A DNA stretch of 7,083 nt from Coriobacteriaceae bacterium (lineage in GTDB: Bacteria; Actinomycetota; Coriobacteriia; Coriobacteriales; Eggerthellaceae). Location of the stretch: contig SUUF01000103.1 in the NCBI GenBank assembly GCA_015062635.1, positions 1-7,083 on the forward strand. The letters are read 5' to 3'. The stretch's first letter is position 1; every line of letters starts with the position of its first letter. A program made the translations under genes and the position numbers. Positions 1 to 5,414 of the stretch are shown here, piece after piece. The notes beneath the pieces are model-generated. The model was not told the DNA's origin. It did no database searches and saw nothing but the letters and a program-made list of their open reading frames with translations.

Positions 1-6
1 GCAACT

Positions 7-693
7 ATGCTTTCACGGAACGAGGTCATAGATGCGCTGAAGACGGCATTTCCCATCATGGCGGGATATGTCGGCATCGGCTTGCCCTGCGGCATCATGG
101 AGCAGCAGATCGGGCTCGATGCCCTGCAGGCGTTCCTGGTTTCATGCCTCTTCTATTCGGGAGCCGGCCAGTTCATGATTCCCGGCATGTGGATCGGCGG
201 CGCGCCGATGGCTGCCGTCATCGCGAGCGTCTCGGCCGTCAACACGCGGCAGATCCTCTACAGCGCGTCGCTTTCGAAGTATTGCCAAAACGTGGGGAAG
301 CGGTTGTCGTTCCTCTACTCGGGAACGGTGACCGACGAGACGTTTGGCGTTAACGTGCAGCGCTTCGAATCGGGACCGTGGAAGGTGTCGCAGGCATTGC
401 TCGTGAACCTGTTCTCGTGCTCGTGCTGGGCCCTCGCGAATGCGGTGGGCGTCCTGCTCGGCGAGATGGTGTCGATTCCGGTGGCCGTGGGCTCGTTCGC
501 GATGACCGCAATCTTCATCTGCCTGCTCTGCGGGCAGCAATTCACACGGGTGAACGTGGTCGTCATCATCGTGTCGTTCGCGGGCGTTGTCGCCTGCAAG
601 GCAATCGGCGTCACCGGCCCGGCGATCATCATCGGGGCCTTGCTCGGCGTGGTTGCGGGAATCCTCTACCTGCGCAGGGGTGATGAGGCATGA
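7..693 (+). CDS. azlC: AzlC family branched-chain amino-acid exporter, large subunit
   Basis: Large membrane subunit of the AzlCD (YgaZH-type) exporter, which moves branched-chain amino acids and analogues out across the inner membrane. The 228-residue protein is strongly hydrophobic with several membrane segments. It carries family landmarks: a GAGQF motif near residue 53, an NTRQILYSASL segment near residue 79 (the usual N-x-R-x-x-L-Y signature), and a TVTDETFGV segment near residue 107. It ends in a long hydrophobic C-terminal half followed by a short basic tail (LRRGDEA). Length is normal for the family. The ATG at 7 gives a typical N-terminus, but only six bases precede it, so the ribosome site cannot be seen and an upstream start cannot be excluded. 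The next gene overlaps by four bases (ATGA), so the two are translationally coupled. Family identity is sure; the transported substrate is inferred from the family. Confidence 0.93.
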   Translation: MLSRNEVIDALKTAFPIMAGYVGIGLPCGIMEQQIGLDALQAFLVSCLFYSGAGQFMIPGMWIGGAPMAAVIASVSAVNTRQILYSASLSKYCQNVGKRLSFLYSGTVTDETFGVNVQRFESGPWKVSQALLVNLFSCSCWALANAVGVLLGEMVSIPVAVGSFAMTAIFICLLCGQQFTRVNVVVIIVSFAGVVACKAIGVTGPAIIIGALLGVVAGILYLRRGDEA

Positions 694-1019
694 CGATGAC
701 CGAGTTCCTCATCGTGTACGGGTGCTGCTTCGCGACCATCCTCGTGTGCCGCGTCGTTCCGCTGTTCGTCTTGAAAGGGCGCGAGCTTTCGGCGTCGACT
801 CAGCGCGCGCTCGAGCTCATCCCGCCTGCGGCGTTCGCGGCGCTCGTCGCGAACGACCTCTTCAAGCCGGAATTGTTCGCCGCGGGCCTGTGGGATGGCT
901 GCATGCCGCTCATCGCATCGGTCGTCGTCGTCGCGGTCGCGTTGAAGACGAAGAACCTCCTTGCGTGCGTTATCGTCGGCGTGCTCGCCTACGTGCTTCT
1001 GATGATGGTGGGACTCTGA
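690..1019 (+). CDS. azlD: AzlD family branched-chain amino-acid exporter, small subunit
   Basis: Small membrane partner of AzlC; the pair forms the export complex. The 109-residue protein is almost entirely hydrophobic, with three to four membrane segments. Family features are an early RVVPLFVLKGREL stretch, an L-E-L-I-P-P-A-A-F segment near residues 45-53 and a hydrophobic C-terminus. The first ATG overlaps the azlC stop as ATGA. A second in-frame ATG at 696 is equally plausible: GAGG at 685-688 lies seven bases before 696 but only one base before 690, while AGGGG at 676-680 lies nine bases before 690. The protein could therefore be two residues shorter. No convincing terminator follows the gene. 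Confidence 0.92.
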   Translation: MTMTEFLIVYGCCFATILVCRVVPLFVLKGRELSASTQRALELIPPAAFAALVANDLFKPELFAAGLWDGCMPLIASVVVVAVALKTKNLLACVIVGVLAYVLLMMVGL

Positions 1020-1107
1020 GGTGCTTGTCGCAAGATGCGGCGATATGCGGTTCGTGAAGCGCAATATATGGCGAAATGTGCAGCATACGTGGGGGCGAAG
1101 TTTTTCC

Positions 1108-1136
1108 TTGCAACCTGTGGGGTAGGCGGGTATACT
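1108..1136 (+). promoter_or_regulatory. Sigma70-type promoter of rplS
   Basis: A -35 element TTGCAA (1108-1113, four of six consensus bases) and a -10 element TATACT (1131-1136, five of six) are separated by the ideal 17 bases. Transcription would start near 1143, giving a leader of about 50 nt before rplS. It is the best promoter match in the window and fits the high demand for a ribosomal protein. The rest of the gap (1020-1107) shows no gene and no strong terminator after azlD, only a 4-bp hairpin at 1024-1034. Confidence 0.8.
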
Positions 1137-1177
1137 GCTATTTCGCGTCCAAACAAGAGTTAATTGGAACTGGAAAC

Positions 1178-1184
1178 AGAAGGA
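1178..1184 (+). promoter_or_regulatory. Ribosome binding site of rplS
   Basis: AGAAGGA lies seven bases before the ATG at 1192, a good Shine-Dalgarno match that fixes the L19 start. Confidence 0.75.
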
Positions 1185-1191
1185 TACAACA

Positions 1192-1539
1192 ATGGATTAC
1201 ATTCGCGCCATTGAACAGCAGCAGATCAAGACCGACATTCCCGATTTCAACATCGGCGATACCGTGCGTGTGCACTACCGCATCACCGAGGGCAATCGCG
1301 AGCGCATCCAGGTTTTCCAGGGCGTCGTGATTCGCCGTCAGGGTGCTTCCGCCCGCGAGACGTTCACCGTCCGCAAGATTAGCTTCAACGTGGGTGTCGA
1401 GCGCACGTTCCCGGTGCATTCGCCGAAGATCGACCACATCGAGGTCACCCGTCGCGGCAAGGTGCGTCGCGCCAAGCTGTACTACCTGCGCGACAAGGTG
1501 GGCAAGGCTGCCAAGATCAAGGAAGCCGCCCGCAACTAA
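1192..1539 (+). CDS. rplS: 50S ribosomal protein L19
   Basis: Structural protein of the large ribosomal subunit, located at the 30S-50S interface. The 115-residue product has the full-length family pattern: an N-terminal helix, then the basic beta domain with GDTVRVHYRITEGNRERIQ near residues 22-40, FQGVVIRRQG (43-52), the arginine/lysine-rich FTVRKISFNVGVERTFPVHSP, and the C-terminal RRGKVRRAKLYYLRDKVGKAAKIKE. Length matches bacterial L19 (about 115 residues). The start is fixed by the ribosome site at 1178-1184. The gene has its own promoter and an intrinsic terminator, so it is probably monocistronic, unlike the rpsP-rimM-trmD-rplS operon of E. coli. Confidence 0.99.
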   Translation: MDYIRAIEQQQIKTDIPDFNIGDTVRVHYRITEGNRERIQVFQGVVIRRQGASARETFTVRKISFNVGVERTFPVHSPKIDHIEVTRRGKVRRAKLYYLRDKVGKAAKIKEAARN

Positions 1540-1558
1540 TTGCGAGCATGCATATGTT

Positions 1559-1587
1559 GAAGGGGCCCTGCGGGGCCTCTTCTTTTT
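1559..1587 (+). terminator. Intrinsic terminator after rplS
   Basis: A 10-bp stem pairs 1559-1568 (GAAGGGGCCC) with 1573-1582 (GGGCCTCTTC), with one G-T wobble and the 4-base loop TGCG. It is followed immediately by five T residues (1583-1587). This is a textbook Rho-independent terminator, placed 20 nt after the rplS stop. The end of its T-run overlaps the candidate -35 element of rnhB. Confidence 0.92.
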
Positions 1588-1615
1588 GCCGTCACGCGGG
1601 TGCTCGTGCTATGCT
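1586..1615 (+). promoter_or_regulatory. Candidate extended -10 promoter of rnhB (leaderless)
   Basis: TTGCCG (1586-1591, four of six -35 bases) is 18 bases upstream of TATGCT (1610-1615). The -10 is preceded by TG at 1607-1608 and one base, giving an extended -10 (TGcTATGCT). The expected transcription start, about seven bases after the -10, coincides with the rnhB ATG at 1622. The -35 uses the last T residues of the rplS terminator. This is inferred from sequence pattern only. Confidence 0.5.
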
Positions 1616-1621
1616 CAGGGC

Positions 1622-2395
1622 ATGCAAACGGTGGTAGAAATACGGGCGATGCTGCAGGCGGCCGATGCCGCCGAGTTCGCCGTGCTCGAACGCGCGCTCA
1701 AGGCCGACACCCGAAAAGGGGTCGCTCAGGCGGTTGAGGCTGCGCGCCGCCGACTTGCCGCCGACGCCGAGGAACGCCGCAGGGTGGCTGCGCTGTATTC
1801 GTTCCAGGCGAGCGTTGGCAGTGGGGTCATCTTGGGCCTGGACGAGGTGGGCCGCGGTCCGTTGGCCGGCCCGCTCACCATCGGGGGCGTGGTGCTTCCC
1901 GATGAACCGCAGGTGTTGGGGTTGAACGATTCCAAGCAGATACCCGAAGCGAAGCGCCGCGCGATATCCGACGAGGTGCGCGCGACGGCCATTGCATGGA
2001 CCATCCAGCACATACCGCCCGAACGCATCGACGAACTCGGGATGTCGGCATGCCTGCGGCAGGCCTTCAGGGCCGCGATAGACGATATCGAGGCGCGCGG
2101 CGTGAAGGTGGACGCCATTCTGCTCGACGGCAACCCGCTGCATCTCGATCCGCGTGAGGTGAATGTCGTGAAAGGCGATGCGAAATGCGCTTCCATTGCG
2201 GCGGCATCGATCATCGCCAAGGTCGAGCGTGATTCCCTCATGTGCGAATATGCGGAATTGTATCCGGAATATGGATTCGAGAAAAACAAGGGATACGGAA
2301 GCGGTGCGCATATCGACGCGATTGCGCAGTTCGGGCTATCGCCGATCCATCGCAGGTCATTCTGCCATTTTGAGGTTCAAGAAACGCTCTTTTGA
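1622..2395 (+). CDS. rnhB: Ribonuclease HII
   Basis: Cytoplasmic endonuclease that cuts the RNA strand of RNA-DNA hybrids and nicks DNA at single ribonucleotides, starting ribonucleotide excision repair. The 257-residue product has the catalytic acidic set: Asp74-Glu75 in GLDEVGRGPLAGP, Asp169 in LLDGNPL and Asp186 in VKGDAKCASIAAASIIAKVERD. The usual C-terminal NKGYGSGAHIDAI and SPIHRRSF motifs follow. Residues 1-65 form the helical N-terminal extension found in B. subtilis-type RNase HII (a TVVEIRAML start and an arginine/alanine-rich helix), which supports ATG 1622 as the start. The open frame runs on upstream to 1343, but that part overlaps rplS. Only CAGGG immediately before the ATG resembles a ribosome site, and it is too close to be standard, in line with a leaderless mRNA. 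The stop codon is the first three bases of the downstream repeat array. Confidence 0.97.
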   Translation: MQTVVEIRAMLQAADAAEFAVLERALKADTRKGVAQAVEAARRRLAADAEERRRVAALYSFQASVGSGVILGLDEVGRGPLAGPLTIGGVVLPDEPQVLGLNDSKQIPEAKRRAISDEVRATAIAWTIQHIPPERIDELGMSACLRQAFRAAIDDIEARGVKVDAILLDGNPLHLDPREVNVVKGDAKCASIAAASIIAKVERDSLMCEYAELYPEYGFEKNKGYGSGAHIDAIAQFGLSPIHRRSFCHFEVQETLF

Positions 2396-2480
2396 GGTTT
2401 ATCTGAGGTTTGCCTGAGGTATTTCTGAGCTTTACCTGAGCTATTTCTGAGATTCTTCGGAACTATTTCTGAGGTTGCTT
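2393..2480 (+). repeat. Eight tandem 11-bp direct repeats upstream of yraN-comM-dprA
   Basis: Eight contiguous 11-bp units start at 2393, 2404, 2415, 2426, 2437, 2448, 2459 and 2470. Approximate consensus is TGAGGTWTTYC, and seven of eight begin TGA (the unit at 2459 begins GGA). A 22-bp higher-order pattern overlies it: TATTTCTGAG recurs exactly at 2420, 2442 and 2464. A further in-phase copy, TGAGGTTCAAG, sits at 2371-2381 inside the end of rnhB, two units before the array. The array is AT-richer than its surroundings. The 11-bp period is about one DNA helical turn, so all units face the same side. No protein is encoded: the TGA triplets fall in all three forward frames. Function is unknown; an operator for a protein that binds direct repeats is one possibility. 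Confidence 0.9.
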
Positions 2481-2484
2481 TCCT
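2456..2484 (+). promoter_or_regulatory. Weak candidate promoter of yraN operon
   Basis: TTTCCT (2479-2484) is followed by AGCCTGT, so the segment 2479-2491 matches the trmFO upstream segment 5398-5410 at 11 of 13 positions; in trmFO the -10 candidate is TATGCT. A poor -35, TTCGGA (2456-2461, three of six), lies 17 bases upstream inside the repeat array. If real, the promoter is weak and overlapped by the repeats, as expected of a regulated promoter. The support is pattern only, and co-transcription from rnhB is equally possible because no terminator separates them. Confidence 0.25.
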
Positions 2485-2501
2485 AGCCTGTCGATAACGG
2501 G

Positions 2502-2509
2502 AAAGGAGG
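2502..2509 (+). promoter_or_regulatory. Strong Shine-Dalgarno site of yraN
   Basis: AAAGGAGG is a near-perfect anti-16S match placed four bases before the ATG at 2514. It is the strongest ribosome site in the window and decides the yraN start in favour of the longer protein over a GTG at 2580. Confidence 0.85.
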
Positions 2510-2513
2510 CATC

Positions 2514-2936
2514 ATGTCCATAGAGATCAAGATATCGGAGGATTGCGCGAAGCGGAAAAGCGAGGAGCGCAGCGACCATGTGGATTTGGGAACCAGGGGC
2601 GAGAACGCGGCATGCGATTTCCTCATCGCGCATGGGATGGACATCCTCGAGAGGAATTGGCGTTGCCCAGCCGGCGAGGTCGATATCATCGCGAAGAGTC
2701 CGGGTGCGTTGCATTTCGTCGAGGTGAAGACCCGCCGCGGGACGGGCAGCGGATTCCCCGAGGAGGCCGTCGACAGCCGGAAACGGCACCGCTATGAATG
2801 CATCGCGGAATACTACCTGAGGGATTACGAGACCACCGACATCGCGGTGCGGTTCGACGTGGTGGCGATTGTGGTGACGGCGCCCGACCGCGGATTCCTG
2901 CGTTTCGAGCCGAACGCGTTCTACGTGGGGTGCTGA
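2514..2936 (+). CDS. yraN: YraN/UPF0102 family nuclease-fold protein
   Basis: Small protein of the UPF0102 family, which has a restriction-endonuclease-like (PD-(D/E)XK) fold. Its exact job is unsettled, but it is commonly linked to DNA processing and often sits beside comM and dprA. The 140-residue product shows the family pattern: LGTRGENAACDFL (Gly29-Glu30), the long-hydrophobic-to-basic ILERNWRCP, GEVDIIA with Glu55 and Asp57, and FVEVKTRRG with Glu70-Val-Lys72, the presumed metal-binding and catalytic set. About 20 charged residues precede the usual start of the domain, which makes it slightly longer than typical. The strong ribosome site at 2502-2509 supports that longer start. It ends 3 nt before comM, so the two are almost certainly co-transcribed. 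Family assignment is firm; a nuclease activity is inference. Confidence 0.93.
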   Translation: MSIEIKISEDCAKRKSEERSDHVDLGTRGENAACDFLIAHGMDILERNWRCPAGEVDIIAKSPGALHFVEVKTRRGTGSGFPEEAVDSRKRHRYECIAEYYLRDYETTDIAVRFDVVAIVVTAPDRGFLRFEPNAFYVGC

Positions 2937-2939
2937 GCC

Positions 2940-4442
2940 ATGCTGGGCCGATGCCGCCTGACGGGCGCGACCTTGCGCGGCGTCGAGGCGAAGCTCGTTC
3001 AGGTCGAGATTTCCATCGGGACCGGCCTGCCCGGTGTCGCGATCGTGGGCATGGCTGATACCGCCGTGCAGGAGGCGAAGGAGCGGGTTCGCTCGGCCAT
3101 CAAGGCGAGCGGGTTCACGATGCCGCGCGATAAGATCGTCGTGAACCTCGCGCCCGGAAGCCTGCGCAAGAGCGGGTCGGGCTTCGACTTGCCCATCGCC
3201 CTGGGCATACTCGCGGCGAGCGGGCAGATTCCCGCCGAGGGACTGGCGGGAAAGCTCATCGTGGGCGAGCTCGCGCTCGACGGCGTGTTGCGCGATGTGC
3301 CGGGCATGTTCGCATTCGAGTTGTGCGCCCGCGAGACGGGCCTCAGCCTGATGTGCCCGACTGATACCGCTGACGTCATGCCGATCGAGGGGGTGGAGCT
3401 CATCGGGATCGCCCGCCTCGCCGATTTCAAGACCGGGCTCTTCGATATCCCCCATGGCGTGAAGTCGATTTCCGGGCGTATCAGCGATTATCAGGAAGTC
3501 GGCGGCCAGGAGATGGCGAAGCGGGCGCTGCAGGTGGCGGCTGCCGGAAACCACGGCTTGATGATGATGGGACCTCCGGGCTCGGGCAAGACGATGCTCG
3601 CCGAACGGCTGCCGAGCATCCTCACGCCGCTCGACGAGGGGGAACGGCTCGAGACGGCGCAGGTGTATTCTGCGGCGGGAGAAGACATGTCCGCTATCGT
3701 CGCGGGCATCCGGCCGTTCCGGCATCCGCACCATTCGGTGAGCACGGCGGGGTTGCTCGGGGGCGGCTCGCCGGTGAGGCCGGGCGAGGTGTCGCTTGCA
3801 CATAACGGCGTGCTCTTCCTCGACGAGGTGTCGCAGTTTCCCCGTGCGACCCTGCAAGGCTTGCGCCAGCCGATGGAGGATGGCCGCATCACCATCGTGC
3901 GTGCAGAAGGGGCCTTCACGATGCCGGCGCGGTTCATGCTCATCGCGGCCTCGAATCCGTGTCCGTGCGGGTACCTGGGCGATCCCGAGGTCCGATGCAA
4001 GTGCTCGCAGACCGACATCATCTCCTATCAGGGTCGCATCGGCGGCCCGCTTATCGACCGCATCGATATGCAGATAGATGTATGGCGAACCTCGTTCGAC
4101 AATGTCGTGCACGCCGGTTCCGACCTTTCCTCTGCACAATTGCGGGAAGGCGTTCTGCGCGCGCGGGAATTCCGGTCGTGGCGCATGCGGCGGCATCCCC
4201 AAGTCGGTGCAGATGCGGGCGATGGAATCGAGATTCCGGATCTGTTATCGAGAAACGAGGTCGCACCTGATGGAGAACGGTTCTTGCGCGATGCCGCCAC
4301 GGCGAATGCGCTATCGGGGCGCAGCATCGTGCGCACGGTGGGAGTGGCGCGCACGATCGCCGACATCGGGGAGTCGGAACAGGTGCGGGAAGCCCATATG
4401 GCGGAGGCCTTCGCCTTGCGTTTGAGGGAGTCGGCGCGATGA
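2940..4442 (+). CDS. comM: ComM/YifB AAA+ ATPase (Mg-chelatase-like)
   Basis: Member of the ComM (YifB) family. In Vibrio and Acinetobacter, ComM is a hexameric helicase that promotes branch migration when transformed DNA is integrated. The 500-residue protein is full length. Residues 1-170 form the Lon-protease-like N-domain, with VEISIGTGLPGVAIVGMADTAV-type sequence and a KIVVNLAPGSLRKSGSGFDLPIAL segment. The AAA+ core follows with Walker A GPPGSGKT (211-218), an RPFRHPHHSVS segment and Walker B VLFLDEV (Asp295-Glu296). Next are NPCPCGYLGDPEVRCKC, with four cysteines (341, 343, 353, 355) in a zinc-ribbon-like spacing, and GPLIDRIDMQIDV. The C-terminal Mg-chelatase domain includes SGRSIVRTVGVARTIADI. 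GTGGGG at 2925-2930 may serve as ribosome site. It overlaps dprA by four bases. Confidence 0.97.
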   Translation: MLGRCRLTGATLRGVEAKLVQVEISIGTGLPGVAIVGMADTAVQEAKERVRSAIKASGFTMPRDKIVVNLAPGSLRKSGSGFDLPIALGILAASGQIPAEGLAGKLIVGELALDGVLRDVPGMFAFELCARETGLSLMCPTDTADVMPIEGVELIGIARLADFKTGLFDIPHGVKSISGRISDYQEVGGQEMAKRALQVAAAGNHGLMMMGPPGSGKTMLAERLPSILTPLDEGERLETAQVYSAAGEDMSAIVAGIRPFRHPHHSVSTAGLLGGGSPVRPGEVSLAHNGVLFLDEVSQFPRATLQGLRQPMEDGRITIVRAEGAFTMPARFMLIAASNPCPCGYLGDPEVRCKCSQTDIISYQGRIGGPLIDRIDMQIDVWRTSFDNVVHAGSDLSSAQLREGVLRAREFRSWRMRRHPQVGADAGDGIEIPDLLSRNEVAPDGERFLRDAATANALSGRSIVRTVGVARTIADIGESEQVREAHMAEAFALRLRESAR

Positions 4443-5359
4443 CCGGGCGTGCAGGAGCGGGCGGCCATGCCGTGTTGAAAGGGCCGCGTCATGTGCTTTC
4501 GTGCGAAGATGCCCGGTTCCCGGGCGCCCTGCGCGATATACCGCATCCGCCCCAGGTGCTTCACGTCGTGGGCGATTGCGCCGCATTGGAAGAGGGCATC
4601 GCGATGGTCGGCGCCCGGAAGGCGACGCCTTATGGCCGGGGGTGCGCTCGGCGCTTCGCCCGCATCGCCGCCGCGCTCGGGGTATGCGTCATATCGGGCG
4701 GTGCGCTCGGCTGCGATTCCGAAGCCCATCGCGGCGCGCTCGATTCGGGCGGCAGGACCGTCGTGTTCCTCGGCGGCGGATGCGACCGACCGTACCCCGC
4801 GCGCAACGTGAACCTGTTCCAGCAGATCGTCGATGCGGGCGGGGCCATCGTGTCGGAGCGCGATTGGGCCGAGCCGCCGCTTCCGTGGATGTTCCGCGAG
4901 CGAAACCGCCTTATCGCGGGCCTTGCGAAGGCGACGCTCGTCGTTGAGGCGGGGGTGCCCTCGGGAACGTTCAGCACGGCGGACGAGGCGCTTGCTGCCG
5001 GCAAGGACGTGCTCGCCGTGCCCGGCGCGATAACCTCGCCCACGTCTGCGGGCGCGAATCGGCTCATCGCGCAAGGTGCGCTCCCCATCATCGATGACGA
5101 GACGTTCGAGGGGGCGTTGAGCATGATATTCGGCACGCTGCGCCATGAGGAGCCGGGGCGCATCGATGAGGAACGGGACGACCCGTTGCTCGCTGCGTTG
5201 ATGGCCAACCCGATGCGCGCCGACGAACTGCTTTCCGCAGGGTTCGCCGATAATGCGGCGGCATTGGGAATCGCCTTGGCCGGGTACGAGCGCAAGGGGC
5301 TCATCTCGCGGTATCCCGATGGCCGGTATGGGTCGGGCTTCGACGCGATAGCGCGGTAG
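4439..5359 (+). CDS. dprA: DNA-processing protein DprA (Smf)
   Basis: Binds incoming single-stranded DNA and loads RecA on it during natural transformation; it is also widespread in bacteria not known to be competent. The 306-residue protein has the Rossmann-like core: MVGARKATPYG (Gly58-Ala-Arg60), SGGALGCDSEAH (86-97), FLGGGCDRPYPARN (110-123), FRERNRLIAGL (152-162), VVEAGVPSGTFSTADEAL (168 on) and the SPTSAGANRLIAQGALPI segment. A C-terminal winged-helix-like region follows (about 240-306, DPLLAALMANPMRADELL). The core's lead-in (VLSCEDARFPGAL) starts at residue 19, so the N-terminal SAM-like domain of many DprA proteins is missing. The start is supported by GAGGGAG at 4424-4430, eight bases before ATG 4439, and by the ATGA overlap with comM. 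The usual SG-L-A-x-G-I-D motif reads SGGALGCD here. Confidence 0.96.
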   Translation: MTGRAGAGGHAVLKGPRHVLSCEDARFPGALRDIPHPPQVLHVVGDCAALEEGIAMVGARKATPYGRGCARRFARIAAALGVCVISGGALGCDSEAHRGALDSGGRTVVFLGGGCDRPYPARNVNLFQQIVDAGGAIVSERDWAEPPLPWMFRERNRLIAGLAKATLVVEAGVPSGTFSTADEALAAGKDVLAVPGAITSPTSAGANRLIAQGALPIIDDETFEGALSMIFGTLRHEEPGRIDEERDDPLLAALMANPMRADELLSAGFADNAAALGIALAGYERKGLISRYPDGRYGSGFDAIAR

Positions 5360-5376
5360 CTGGGGTTATGGTGGGT

Positions 5377-5403
5377 TTGGTGCAGCGTGCGGCGCGATAT
5401 GCT
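5377..5403 (+). promoter_or_regulatory. Candidate near-leaderless promoter of trmFO
   Basis: TATGCT (5398-5403) is the same -10 hexamer proposed for rnhB. It lies 11 bases before the trmFO ATG, so the leader would be only about 4-6 nt. The -35 is poor (TTGGTG at 5377-5382, 15-base spacer). No Shine-Dalgarno sequence lies between the hexamer and the ATG. No terminator is visible between dprA and this point, so read-through from dprA is also possible. Confidence 0.35.
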
Positions 5404-5414
5404 AGCCTGTGCCC

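Noticed and set aside
1024..1034. Terminator after azlD
   Set aside because: Only a 4-bp CTTG/CAAG hairpin with no following T-run; too weak to call.
1143..1191. L19 leader regulatory RNA in front of rplS
   Set aside because: The leader is only about 50 nt and shows no convincing stem or sequence match to a ribosomal-protein leader structure.
1343..1621. Open frame continuous with and upstream of rnhB, overlapping rplS and its terminator
   Set aside because: Its translation is low-complexity Arg/Ser/Pro typical of a GC-rich shadow frame, it overlaps L19 in another frame, and the conserved N-terminal extension of RNase HII starts at 1622.
2393..2480. CRISPR array
   Set aside because: Units are 11 bp, directly abutting and without spacers; no cas genes are in the window.
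2463..4202. 579-codon open frame on the - strand opposite yraN and comM
   Set aside because: His/Arg/Ala-rich translation with no recognisable domain. It is a complement of GC-rich codons in certain conserved genes.
4028..5146. 372-codon open frame on the - strand opposite comM and dprA
   Set aside because: Arg-rich shadow with no motif; both + strand genes are unambiguous.
5409..5414. GTG start for trmFO two codons upstream of the ATG
   Set aside because: It adds only Met-Pro before the standard MKKLVNIIGGG start and has no ribosome site of its own.
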